Positions 40,325 to 49,459 of a stretch of 64,000 bases of DNA are shown in pieces. The notes beneath the pieces are model-generated. The model ran no database searches and was not told the DNA's origin. It saw only the letters and a program-made list of their open reading frames with translations. The DNA is taken from the NCBI GenBank assembly GCA_041490445.1, contig JBGPTF010000019.1, positions 4,944-68,943 of the forward strand, in the 5' to 3' direction. The position numbers and the translations under genes are program-made. The stretch is from JBGPTF01 sp041490445 (GTDB lineage Bacteria; Acidobacteriota; Terriglobia; Acidiferrales; UBA7541). Every line of letters begins with the position of its first letter. Within the stretch, counting starts at the first letter, position 1.

Positions 40325-43300
40325 TTAGAAGTAGAACTTCGCAGCGAGCTGGACGAGGCGCGGGTCCCTTGCCGAGCGAACTGTACCGAACCGCGAATCG
40401 GCGAAATCGGTCACGGGGAGAGTGAACTGCGCATGGTTCCACATGTTGAAGATTTCCACGCGCAACTCAATTTTCGTCTTCTCGGTGATCTGGGTATCCT
40501 TCGACAACTGGAAGTCGAAGTTGTTGATCCCCGGACCATGGATGACGCTCCGGCCGGTATTCCCAACCGTACCCAACGCTTCCGCAGCAAACGACGCCGT
40601 GGAGAAGTAGGTATGCGTGGACGAAGCACGAGGATCGAACTTCGTGACCGGCGCAACTACGTTCGGTACACCCCAGAGCCCGTAGAAGGTACTGCCGTCA
40701 CTAAGGTTCAGCCCGTTGGAATCGACGATGTCCAGCGGGAATCCCGTCTGAAACGACGCGATCCCTGCTATTCTCCAACCGTCGACGACCCGGCTCGGAA
40801 TTCCACTCAAGCCGTGAAGCTTCCGCATGCTCGGTATCTCGTAGGTGTAGCTAAACACCAACCGATGCCGCGCATCGAAGGCCGAATCACCGTAATTGAA
40901 GAGGCGCGTGTTGAACGGATTGATTCCCCGATACGAGCAGTTGCATCCGAATCCGCCGAACCCGGCGTTCTCGAAGCCCGAGCCGGTATCCAGCGAGTGC
41001 GCATAGGTGTACGAAGCGAGGAACGACAGCCCGTGCGACATCGCTTTGTTCACGGTCATCTGGAGCGAATTGTAGTTCGAGGTTCCAGCCGTATTTTGCT
41101 GTCCGATGCCCGCAAAAATATTCCCGGGAAACGCGAAGTTGCCCGGAAAGTTGGTGTTTTGACTGAACGGATCGTTGAAGCAAGCCGGGATCAAAGCACA
41201 CCCCGCTGCGTTACGCCCCGGGTTGAGTTCTTGCGTGCTCTCGAGCTTACGCCCGAGCGCTCCCACGTAGCCCACCGAGAGAATCATCCGCCCCGAAAGC
41301 TCCCGCTGAAGCGTCAGGTTGTAGTTCATCGCGTACGGAACCCGGGTGTTCGGGTCGCTCACGTTCAAGAACATCGGCTCGAAGATCGTGAAGTTCACCG
41401 CACTCCCCGCCGCCGGCCGAATGAACGGGAACTTGTTCGGAATCGACGCTGGCGTTGGACCTCCGGTCGAGCTGAGCGGCGAGCAGGCAATCGCACTGCC
41501 GGTTTGGCTGATACACCGGGCATCTGTAAACGGTGCAATAAACGCAGGCACTCCTTTTACGTCGGCGATGCCGTTCGAGGTCTGCGAGAACGGAGGCGCA
41601 TTCAAGTTCTGCAGAGTGAGTTCTGTTTCCGTGCGGTTAAAATACATCCCGAAGCCGCCGCGGATCGAGAACTTGCCCGGCCCGCCCGAAATCCTGCCCC
41701 AGTCAGGGCTGTAGGCGAAGCCGACGCGCGGTCCCCAATCGTCAAAATGCGTCCTGTACCCGGACGAACTGCAACCGGGATCTCCCGGGAAGTTCATCCC
41801 GGCGGGGGCTGTCGGGAAGACGGTGGAGGTCTGGAATGGGATAAAACAATTGATCGCCCTTGAATTATTCAACGTATCCGTAAGCGGCGTGTCAATTTGA
41901 TATCCCATGCCGTACGTGAGTGTCAGGTTCGAACGGACCTTCCATTGATCCTGCGCGTAAAAATAGTATTGTTTCGCCACGGCAACAATGCCGTTTCCGC
42001 TCGACTGGTTATAGGTATCCGGAACGCCGAGCAGAAAATCGGCGCCCGAGTTCCCCGTTGAGAACCTCCCTGTGCGATTGAACGCGAAGGACCCGTCGAG
42101 GCGAGCACCGAAGATGGAGGCGTCGTAACGGAATTGTCGGCCTTCAAACCCGAACTTCAGTGAATGCTTCCCGTAAACCTTCGAGAAGTTGTCGGTGATC
42201 TGATAGGTATCGTCAATGCGGGGCTGCGGACCATTGGTGGTGAACCCAAGAGTGAACAAGCCCCTCACCGAAACCACTGTCAGGCTGCCAACGTTCGACT
42301 GCGGGATGATCCCGGTGAAGCCACCCGCCGCCGGCTGTATGGGATTCACGGGGTTGGTGGATTTGAAGTTAAGCCGGGTGTAGCCGAACCGCAACTCATT
42401 CAGCGTCGAACCGCTGAACGTGTGGTTCCACGCCGCCGTGTATTGCTTCACTTTGCTCACGCTGGAAGAAGCGAACCCAGGAAGGGTTGCGCCACTGAAC
42501 GGCAGCGTCGAAACCGAGGGGCTCCTCTGGATGAACTGGTAAAACCAGATCGCATCGCGCGAATTGAAGGTATGGTCCGCGCGATAGAGATACTGGTCCG
42601 TCGTAACCGTCGTACTCGCCGTGCCCGTGAAAACACAGGCGCCTGAGGAGTTCACAACGCAGGCCGTAGGTACGTACGTATTCATTAAGCTTACTGCCTG
42701 AGTATTCAAGTCTGCTGCGGGAATGGCGCCTGTCGAGAACAGCGAGGAATACAGTGTTCCCGCAGCGCACGCAACAACCGGACACGGGGAAGCCGAGTCG
42801 CCGATTAAGGGAATAACACTCACTTTGGTGTTCGTGAATGCTCCGGCTCCAAAAGCCCCGCCTCGCTGGGCGGGTGTGAACACGTTCGTGGTGATAATCC
42901 CCGAACCCTGCGGAGTGGCCGCTCGAGTGCCCTGGTAGGAAAAGAAACCGAACGTGTGATCCTTCCAAACCGGCCCGCCAACCGTTCCGCCAAACTGGTT
43001 CTGGTGAAACACCGACGGCTTCGCCGCGAAGAAGTTGCGCGTGTTCAGGCTGGTGTCGCGGAAGAAGTCGAACCCGCTTCCGTGGAAGCTGTTCGTTCCC
43101 GACTTGATCACCGCGTTGAGAATCGCGCCCGAGTTGCGGCCGTATTCTGGGTTGATCGTGTTCGTGACCAACTGAAATTCACCGATCGCATCCGGGCTCG
43201 GGAACACAACCGGGGTGTTCAGCGGAATGTCATTTGCATCCGTTCCGTTAATCAGGTAGCTATTCTGCTGCGTCTGGCTGCCGTTCGTGGCGAAGTTGTT

Positions 43301-43825
43301 GCCGAAACGGTCAGAGGACGCAACCACGCCCGGCTGGATCTGCTGCAAAGAGACCCAGTTCCGGCCGTTCAGCGGCATGTCCCGGATCTTGTCGCCAGAG
43401 ACGGTGTAACCAAGTTGCATCGAGGTCTTTTCGACCTGGATCGGAGCCGCTTCTACCACCACCTTCTCCGACACCTGGCCAAGTTCCAGCTTTACGTCCA
43501 GCACGTAGATCTGGGTCGCCGACAGGGCAAGCCCGGTCGCCGTGTACGTTTTGAAATTCGTCTTCACGACCGACACCGTGTAGGTGCCTACCTGCAAGTT
43601 CAGAAATTCAAACGAGCCGTCGGTCGCCGTCTTGATCGTCTGCGAAAACCCTGTGCCCGTATTCGAGGCCGTCACGGCCGCGTCCGGCACAGTGGCCCCC
43701 GTCGCATCCAATACCGTGCCCCGGATGCGGCCGTAGAGTTCAGCAGCGACAGCAGCTCCCGCTGAGAAGAACCCTATCGTCACAGCCAAGGCCAGTAACT
43801 TCACCCAAAAACTGGCTTTGCGCAT
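40325..43825 (-). CDS. Oar-like TonB-dependent outer-membrane receptor with carboxypeptidase regulatory domain
   Basis: A 1166-residue outer-membrane transporter. A signal peptide (cleavage near VAA at residue 28) is followed by a carboxypeptidase-regulatory-like Ig fold (GRIRGTVLDATGATVPDAAV, residues about 32-110), a plug domain (DMPLNGRNWVSLQQ, then GTDANDIPLNTPVVFPSPDA) and a long beta-barrel ending in phenylalanine (AAKFYF), the beta-barrel assembly signal. Such proteins are numerous in Acidobacteriota and take up large or complexed substrates, often polysaccharide-derived. The ribosome-binding site GGTGGAGG precedes the start. Confidence 0.95.
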   Translation of the reverse strand: MRKASFWVKLLALAVTIGFFSAGAAVAAELYGRIRGTVLDATGATVPDAAVTASNTGTGFSQTIKTATDGSFEFLNLQVGTYTVSVVKTNFKTYTATGLALSATQIYVLDVKLELGQVSEKVVVEAAPIQVEKTSMQLGYTVSGDKIRDMPLNGRNWVSLQQIQPGVVASSDRFGNNFATNGSQTQQNSYLINGTDANDIPLNTPVVFPSPDAIGEFQLVTNTINPEYGRNSGAILNAVIKSGTNSFHGSGFDFFRDTSLNTRNFFAAKPSVFHQNQFGGTVGGPVWKDHTFGFFSYQGTRAATPQGSGIITTNVFTPAQRGGAFGAGAFTNTKVSVIPLIGDSASPCPVVACAAGTLYSSLFSTGAIPAADLNTQAVSLMNTYVPTACVVNSSGACVFTGTASTTVTTDQYLYRADHTFNSRDAIWFYQFIQRSPSVSTLPFSGATLPGFASSSVSKVKQYTAAWNHTFSGSTLNELRFGYTRLNFKSTNPVNPIQPAAGGFTGIIPQSNVGSLTVVSVRGLFTLGFTTNGPQPRIDDTYQITDNFSKVYGKHSLKFGFEGRQFRYDASIFGARLDGSFAFNRTGRFSTGNSGADFLLGVPDTYNQSSGNGIVAVAKQYYFYAQDQWKVRSNLTLTYGMGYQIDTPLTDTLNNSRAINCFIPFQTSTVFPTAPAGMNFPGDPGCSSSGYRTHFDDWGPRVGFAYSPDWGRISGGPGKFSIRGGFGMYFNRTETELTLQNLNAPPFSQTSNGIADVKGVPAFIAPFTDARCISQTGSAIACSPLSSTGGPTPASIPNKFPFIRPAAGSAVNFTIFEPMFLNVSDPNTRVPYAMNYNLTLQRELSGRMILSVGYVGALGRKLESTQELNPGRNAAGCALIPACFNDPFSQNTNFPGNFAFPGNIFAGIGQQNTAGTSNYNSLQMTVNKAMSHGLSFLASYTYAHSLDTGSGFENAGFGGFGCNCSYRGINPFNTRLFNYGDSAFDARHRLVFSYTYEIPSMRKLHGLSGIPSRVVDGWRIAGIASFQTGFPLDIVDSNGLNLSDGSTFYGLWGVPNVVAPVTKFDPRASSTHTYFSTASFAAEALGTVGNTGRSVIHGPGINNFDFQLSKDTQITEKTKIELRVEIFNMWNHAQFTLPVTDFADSRFGTVRSARDPRLVQLAAKFYF

Positions 43826-44168
43826 TCGCTTTCCTCCACCCTTATCTTAAAGTTAGTCGAACTGAGCCGATCTGCAAGAAATCTGGATGATTCCAATTTG
43901 AGCGATGCTGCCCATTCCGCTGCCTACCCTCAAAGCGCCAAAGTCGCTTATACACAAACCGCAACTCGTTACAAAGCACGAATGGTACCAACTGATGGTA
44001 CTGGTAGAAATATAATAAGCCGTTGTAATTCAATAGATTAGCTGCCAGCGCGAGGACGCTATAGTACCAACGCCTCCCCTTATCCATATTTCACAGGGCA
44101 TGAAACTATGATTTTCTGTAGCAATCGTTAGAGTGGTACTATAACCAGAACTTCGACCCGTGGCGAGC
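43826..44168. other. AT-rich intergenic region upstream of the receptor gene
   Basis: This 343-bp stretch is visibly AT-richer than the genes around it. A promoter-like TTGCAG-16-TAACTT lies close to the receptor start on the minus strand. Short frames cross it without support. It is probably the receptor's regulatory region. Confidence 0.5.
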
Positions 44169-47100
44169 TCATTTCGGCAGTGCCCGCAACTCCTCGTCTG
44201 ATCGTTGCCAGAAAAACTTCGGAAACTTTCTTTCTGCAGGCCAGACTTCATCCAGTTTCGCGGCGTCGAAAACTTCTCCATTCTTGATCACATACAAGAT
44301 GTCATTCGAATTGTGAATGTTTTCCAGCGGATTCGCGTTCAGCACGAGCAGATCGGCCAGTTTCCCGGGCTCGACCGATCCAATCTGCTTTTCAAGGCCG
44401 ATGCTCTCCGCGCCGTGCATGGTTGCGGAATAGAGGGCCTGCCACGGCGTCATTCCTCCGGATTGCAGCATCCAGAGTTCCCATTGCGCGCCGATGCCTT
44501 GCTGCTCGCCGTGAGAGCCGAGGCCCACGTGGCCGCCCCGTGCAAAGACTCCGGCGGCGCCGGCGGCAATCTGCGGAAAGGTGTATTCGTCCTCGAGGAG
44601 AAGCGGGCGGCGCCGCGCCACGCGATCCACAAGCTCGTGCGGCGTGAACCGCATCACCTTTGGATCATCGTGAATGTTCATCTTCTGCCGCCAGTAATAC
44701 TGCCCGAATTCGGAGCCGTAATTGACGATCAAGGTCGGCGTGTACGTCGTGCCCGACTGCGCCAACAACTCGATCACATCCTTGTGCAGCGGCACAATCG
44801 GCAGGCTGTGCTCGAAGCCCGTGTATCCATCGAGGACCATCGTCAGATCCGTCTTCAAGTCCCCGCCGCCTTCCGCGGTGATGTTCAAGCCTTCCTTCGC
44901 CGCTGCCATGGCGAGCCACTGCCGCTGGACCCTGCGCGGCTGCATGTACTGTTTCAGCGAATCGGCGCCGTGCGCCTTGTACCGCTTCACGACGTCTTCT
45001 GCATCTTCGAGGCTCTCGATGCTGGCAGCCGCCGTCGTAATCGCCGTACCCGTGGAATAGATTCGCGGACCGATCATGTCGCCCGCTGCCACCAATTCGC
45101 CCTGGGCAAAAACGACATTAGAATCAACGGAAGGGTCGCGCGTGGTCGTCACGCCGAATGCCAGATTGGCAGCGTACTCCCATTCTGTGTCCGCCATCAC
45201 CGCGCGATGGCTGTGCAAGTGCGCATGAATATCCACGATCCCGGGAATGATCGTCTTGCCACGCACATCCATCACTTTGGCGTCGGATGGTGCGTGCATT
45301 GTCTTGGAATCGCCGACGGCGACGATGCGGTTGTTCTCGATCAAGATATCGCCGCGTTCCAAAATCTGTTCGCCCTTCATCGTGACGATGCGCGCGCCGC
45401 GCAAGTAAAGTTTCCCTTGCGGTATCGCGCGAGGCACTTGCAGGGCGATCTTCACCGATTCCGGTTTCCAGGCGTCCGGCTTCGCCGCGTGCAAGACATC
45501 GTCACGGCGCACGCGGTAGAACTCGTCCGCGAAGCTCCAGGTGACCGTCTTTCCGCCATCGGCCCAATGCAGGTAGTTCGCGCCCTCGCGCGTGAGGCGC
45601 TTCACCGGCACGGCCGGCGACTTCAGGTTGATCGTTATCGCCTGGTCTCCTACTTCCGGCATTGCCACAAGATACGCGTCATTGCGATCCAAGAGCGCTA
45701 CCCACTGGCCATCGGGCGATGGCACCGCCACAACGAAAAATCCGTCGAACCTCATGTGGGTTTTCTTGTCCACGCCATCGAGACGAATGGACCGAAGCAT
45801 CCGGTCGGGGCGCCCGCCTTCCTGGCCGGGCGGTGGAGGCGCTTGTTCCATGTAGTAAACGCGGGTGCCGTCGCCATTGAAAGCCGGGTCCTGCTGCCCT
45901 CCTGGAAGTGCAACAAGCGAAAGGCTTTGCCCACCGTCCGAAAGCATCCAGCGCAACTCCTTGATGTCGGCCGGATCGTCTGAAAGCCAGCCGCGGGCGG
46001 AGCCCATCGTGAAGAGGATCTTGCTGCCGTCCGGCGACCACCGTGGCGTAGCGTAATACGCCGGCGCATCGCTCAGCCGAACGGGCGAGCCGCCATCCGC
46101 CGGGACTTTCCACAGTTGCCCGCCCTCGGAATCGGACCAGCTCACGTAAGCCACCCATTTGCCATCCGGGGAGAAAACCGGCTCGTACTCGCGGAGCGGG
46201 CTGCTCGTCAGGCGATGCGGCTTTCCCTCGGCAATATCCATGATCCAGATTTTTCCGACGGCGCTGAAGACGAGGCGTTTCCTATCCGGCGATTCATTCG
46301 TCCAACGCATCTGGCGGACCGTGAGCGGCCCGTCGTCAATCGCGTAATCCTCGTGAATCCGCGGGGCAAGATCCAAATCAACATGCGCGAGGAATGGAAT
46401 TGTCGAAACCTGGTGGCTCGTAACGTCCACTCGCTTGATTTTTCCGTCGGCCGTGAAAAGGACGGATTTTGAATCCGGCGTAAACGCGTAGCCGGGGAAC
46501 ACATCATCTACAGCAAAGCCTTCCTGATCGTCGCGCTGAATCGGAAATGTGAGCCAGTGTTCTTCTTGCGAGTGGAGATCGCGAGTGCGGAGGCCGGTCT
46601 TCGCGTCATGCCGGCTCGCGTAGACGAGATAGCGCCCGTCTGGCGAAAGGATCGGGCGGAGTCCCCCGCCGTATTCGGATGTGATCGTTTCAATCTCGCC
46701 CGTCTCACGATTGAACGTGTGGACCTGGAAGCGGCCGATATCCACGTTGTACTGGAAGCGGTCGGGATGGCTCGAGAAGTAAAGCAGCTTGCCATCGGGA
46801 GCGAAGGAGGACCCGGAATTGATCGTCGTATCCCCGCGGCCTTTCACCAGTTCGAGTCCTTTGCCGCCATCCTTATGGAACAGCCAGAGGCTCGTGCTGC
46901 GAAGGTAATTCTCCGGATCCGGATAGCGGCCCCATTTGCGCGCGACAAGGTAATTCCCATCCGGCGCCCAGGTGGGAGAGCCCAGGGATTCTTCTGTCTC
47001 ATGCGTGACGACGTGCAGGCCGGTGCCGTCGACATCGATCAGCCAGATGTTGTCGCTGCCGCTGCGATCACTGATGAAGGCGATCTGTTTCCCGTCGGGA

Positions 47101-47450
47101 GAATACTTGGGCTGGCAATCCCATGTCGTGCCGCTGGTCAGCCTCTTGGCATCCCCGCCGGACACCGGCAGAAGATACAGATCCCCGAGAAGATCGAAGA
47201 CGATTTGCTTGCCGTCAGGCGAGATGTCGAGCGAGACCCACGTTCCTTCATCGGTGTCGAAGGAAAGTTTTCGCGCAGGCTTGAGCGGCAGGCCTTCTTC
47301 CTTCTTTTCGCCTTTTTCCGCTGACTTGGCCTGCGGTCCCTCTCCCTGCTGCGCGTGCGCCGCTGCACTTGGCAGACCCAGCATCGCGACCAGCGCAATC
47401 ACACCCAGCCACATCGTGTTCGACATTCTCCGGCCGACTCTCTCGCTCAT
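44169..47450 (-). CDS. Secreted beta-propeller / amidohydrolase fusion protein
   Basis: A 1093-residue exported protein. Residues about 1-35 form a signal peptide (LGVIALVAMLGLPSAAAHA). About residues 60-640 hold TolB-type PD40 propeller blades with repeated YSPDGKQIAF, WSPDGSKILF or FSPDGKWVAY motifs. About residues 690-1075 are a metal-dependent amidohydrolase: the metal site HAHLHSH near 738-744, HSLPI and GLGSHGE further on. The propeller probably gates or delivers substrate to the hydrolase. Paralogous secreted amidohydrolases are encoded downstream at 52.6-55.2 kb. Confidence 0.9.
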   Translation of the reverse strand: MSERVGRRMSNTMWLGVIALVAMLGLPSAAAHAQQGEGPQAKSAEKGEKKEEGLPLKPARKLSFDTDEGTWVSLDISPDGKQIVFDLLGDLYLLPVSGGDAKRLTSGTTWDCQPKYSPDGKQIAFISDRSGSDNIWLIDVDGTGLHVVTHETEESLGSPTWAPDGNYLVARKWGRYPDPENYLRSTSLWLFHKDGGKGLELVKGRGDTTINSGSSFAPDGKLLYFSSHPDRFQYNVDIGRFQVHTFNRETGEIETITSEYGGGLRPILSPDGRYLVYASRHDAKTGLRTRDLHSQEEHWLTFPIQRDDQEGFAVDDVFPGYAFTPDSKSVLFTADGKIKRVDVTSHQVSTIPFLAHVDLDLAPRIHEDYAIDDGPLTVRQMRWTNESPDRKRLVFSAVGKIWIMDIAEGKPHRLTSSPLREYEPVFSPDGKWVAYVSWSDSEGGQLWKVPADGGSPVRLSDAPAYYATPRWSPDGSKILFTMGSARGWLSDDPADIKELRWMLSDGGQSLSLVALPGGQQDPAFNGDGTRVYYMEQAPPPPGQEGGRPDRMLRSIRLDGVDKKTHMRFDGFFVVAVPSPDGQWVALLDRNDAYLVAMPEVGDQAITINLKSPAVPVKRLTREGANYLHWADGGKTVTWSFADEFYRVRRDDVLHAAKPDAWKPESVKIALQVPRAIPQGKLYLRGARIVTMKGEQILERGDILIENNRIVAVGDSKTMHAPSDAKVMDVRGKTIIPGIVDIHAHLHSHRAVMADTEWEYAANLAFGVTTTRDPSVDSNVVFAQGELVAAGDMIGPRIYSTGTAITTAAASIESLEDAEDVVKRYKAHGADSLKQYMQPRRVQRQWLAMAAAKEGLNITAEGGGDLKTDLTMVLDGYTGFEHSLPIVPLHKDVIELLAQSGTTYTPTLIVNYGSEFGQYYWRQKMNIHDDPKVMRFTPHELVDRVARRRPLLLEDEYTFPQIAAGAAGVFARGGHVGLGSHGEQQGIGAQWELWMLQSGGMTPWQALYSATMHGAESIGLEKQIGSVEPGKLADLLVLNANPLENIHNSNDILYVIKNGEVFDAAKLDEVWPAERKFPKFFWQRSDEELRALPK

Positions 47451-47792
47451 CTCGCTCTCCCTATCCTCAGTGTTTCTGCCCTTTATGCAGCGGCGCAGGC
47501 TATCGCGGCACGTCCCTTGCCGTCAATAACTTGCCAGGGCAGACTCGCCTTTACGGACGCGGCCCGGCGCAATCGGGTTTCCACAGGCCCGTCCGGCTAA
47601 TTCAGAATTCCACTTGACTGCTTTATGGAATCTCGCATATCGTCCGCCCAGCGATTACCCGTAGATTAATTAGACTTTATCTCTATCTCTATAGGACGGA
47701 CACGACCCAGCCGTGACCGGTCACTCGCATCGGAGTATTCTCCTCCTCTTCAACAGGGGTTCGTCCGGCCGGCTGACTTACGAGGTACACAC
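47451..47792. other. Divergent intergenic promoter region
   Basis: About 342 bp between the amidohydrolase fusion (minus) and the beta-barrel gene (plus). A -35-like TTGACT at about 47614-47619 and the AT-rich segment ending near 47690 (TTAATTAGACTTTATCTC) are candidate promoter elements for the plus strand. No gene was seen. Confidence 0.45.
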
Positions 47793-49424
47793 GTGAGACT
47801 GCCCAAACCTGGACGCCTGCTCGCATCACTGACGTTTCTGCTTGTTCTCGGCTCGCTCTCTGCGCGACCTCTCCGGGCACAAGATACTTTCAAACTCAAG
47901 AACGCCGCGGTCGGCACGCCATATCATGTGGCCCTCAAGACAGAGGGCGGCATTGCACCGCTCCACTGGCAGAAAAAATCGGGCGACTTGCCGCCCGGCA
48001 TTTCGCTTTCCCCGGACGGCGTGCTCGACGGCACGCCCACACAGGGCCGAATTGAGCCGTTCACGTTCGAGCTGGAAGTTGCGGACTCGTCGCCGTCACC
48101 ACAAGTTTCCCTCGCGCGATTTACGCTGTTCGTCCCGCCGAAGTTACGTATTGTGGATCCAAGCGCCGAATCGCAGCCGCTCAAGATCACCGACCCGGGG
48201 CATGACGCGCCGCCTGCTGGGGAGGCATCCGGGAATAATGCGGGGAAACGCTCGGGCGCGGGTGCGGCCAAGCCCTCCGCGGACCCGCCCGACCGCGCCA
48301 CGATTGACGATTCACTGCACGAATGGAATTACATGATCACCGGCAAGCTTCCTGCCAGCTTTGCGAGCGCCACAGACACGAAGATTGAAATACGCGTGGA
48401 CGATGTCCCAGAAAATCCTTCCAAGAAAATTCCCGGTAATCCACTCATTGATGCGGCGGGCGGAAAATTCACGGTCTGGCTCGATCACCCCCTCCAGGAA
48501 GGGCAAGGAGTCCGTGTGCGTCCCGTGAAAAGCGACACTGCCGGAGATTGGTCCGACGAGGTCGTGGTCAAGAAACAAGACAATGCCGACAAGAATGATT
48601 GCCCCACGGCTGTCTCCGACTGCCGCGATGCATTTGAGGCCAGCGCGTACATTGGTCTGGGCATTGACACCTTCGCTTCCGGTGAGACCAACAAGTATCT
48701 GAATCCCAACGCTCCCAATGGCCCCAAAGAGCGCATGGTGGGGGGCTTGGATTTTGCTTATCGCCTGGTGGGACGGCCGACAGTCCATTTTGGTGAGGAG
48801 AGACACAGCTGGCCGAGTCAGTTATGGGTGTACGGGGAAACCGTGCACGGCGTCCGGAGCGCAGACGTCGATTGCACAAAGAACCCAACTTTTATTGCGT
48901 GTCAAACGGCCCTGGCATTGCCGACGCGTGCGCCCGACCAAATCTTGTTCACGATTCGCAACGCCACCAGCCTCGAGGGCTTCACGGGATTTCGCTACGA
49001 GTTCCTGTCACTGCAACCCCGTACACTTTCCCCCGCAAATCTCTACGTGAAGGCGCAGGCTGGCTTTCTGACGGCGGTGGGCACACCGAGCGCGGCCAAG
49101 GCGCTGCATCATGTGGGCCTGGGCGCGATTGTTACCAAGGGTCTGTACGAGGGCAGTTATCTGGAAGCAGGTTTTGGGCGCAACGACCTCTTCGCGGAGA
49201 ATCGCCTCAGTCGCTGGAAAGTGGATGCATATGTTTTACGCAAAGTTACGAAGGGCATTTCGTTCTTCGCGCAGATCAATGTGGATACGGATGTGGGCCC
49301 CAGTTCAGACAGCATTCAGTCGTATCTCGGATTCAATTTTGATCTGCACCGATTCAGCGACTGGTTTTCGACATCGCCGAGCACTCCCAAAGTCCCGACT
49401 CCGGCCCCGACGGAGAAGAAGTAA
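47793..49424 (+). CDS. Putative-Ig domain and outer-membrane beta-barrel protein
   Basis: A 543-residue exported protein from a GTG start. After a signal peptide (cleavage near LRAQ), residues about 33-115 form a He_PIG-type Ig domain (GTPYHVALKTEGGIAPLHW; LPPGISLSPDGVLDGTP). A Pro/Ala/Gly-rich linker precedes a C-terminal part (from about residue 275) of alternating beta strands with the look of an outer-membrane barrel, ending near residue 525. It lies 35 bp upstream of the patatin gene, so the two are likely an operon. The function is unknown. Confidence 0.75.
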   Translation: MRLPKPGRLLASLTFLLVLGSLSARPLRAQDTFKLKNAAVGTPYHVALKTEGGIAPLHWQKKSGDLPPGISLSPDGVLDGTPTQGRIEPFTFELEVADSSPSPQVSLARFTLFVPPKLRIVDPSAESQPLKITDPGHDAPPAGEASGNNAGKRSGAGAAKPSADPPDRATIDDSLHEWNYMITGKLPASFASATDTKIEIRVDDVPENPSKKIPGNPLIDAAGGKFTVWLDHPLQEGQGVRVRPVKSDTAGDWSDEVVVKKQDNADKNDCPTAVSDCRDAFEASAYIGLGIDTFASGETNKYLNPNAPNGPKERMVGGLDFAYRLVGRPTVHFGEERHSWPSQLWVYGETVHGVRSADVDCTKNPTFIACQTALALPTRAPDQILFTIRNATSLEGFTGFRYEFLSLQPRTLSPANLYVKAQAGFLTAVGTPSAAKALHHVGLGAIVTKGLYEGSYLEAGFGRNDLFAENRLSRWKVDAYVLRKVTKGISFFAQINVDTDVGPSSDSIQSYLGFNFDLHRFSDWFSTSPSTPKVPTPAPTEKK

Positions 49425-49459
49425 GGATGACGATCTGAGTTGATCAGCGGAGACTTTCC

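Noticed and set aside
43842..44281. Short minus-strand frames between the TonB receptor and the amidohydrolase fusion
   Set aside because: AT-rich intergenic sequence; frames are short, lack start signals and partly overlap the fusion gene.
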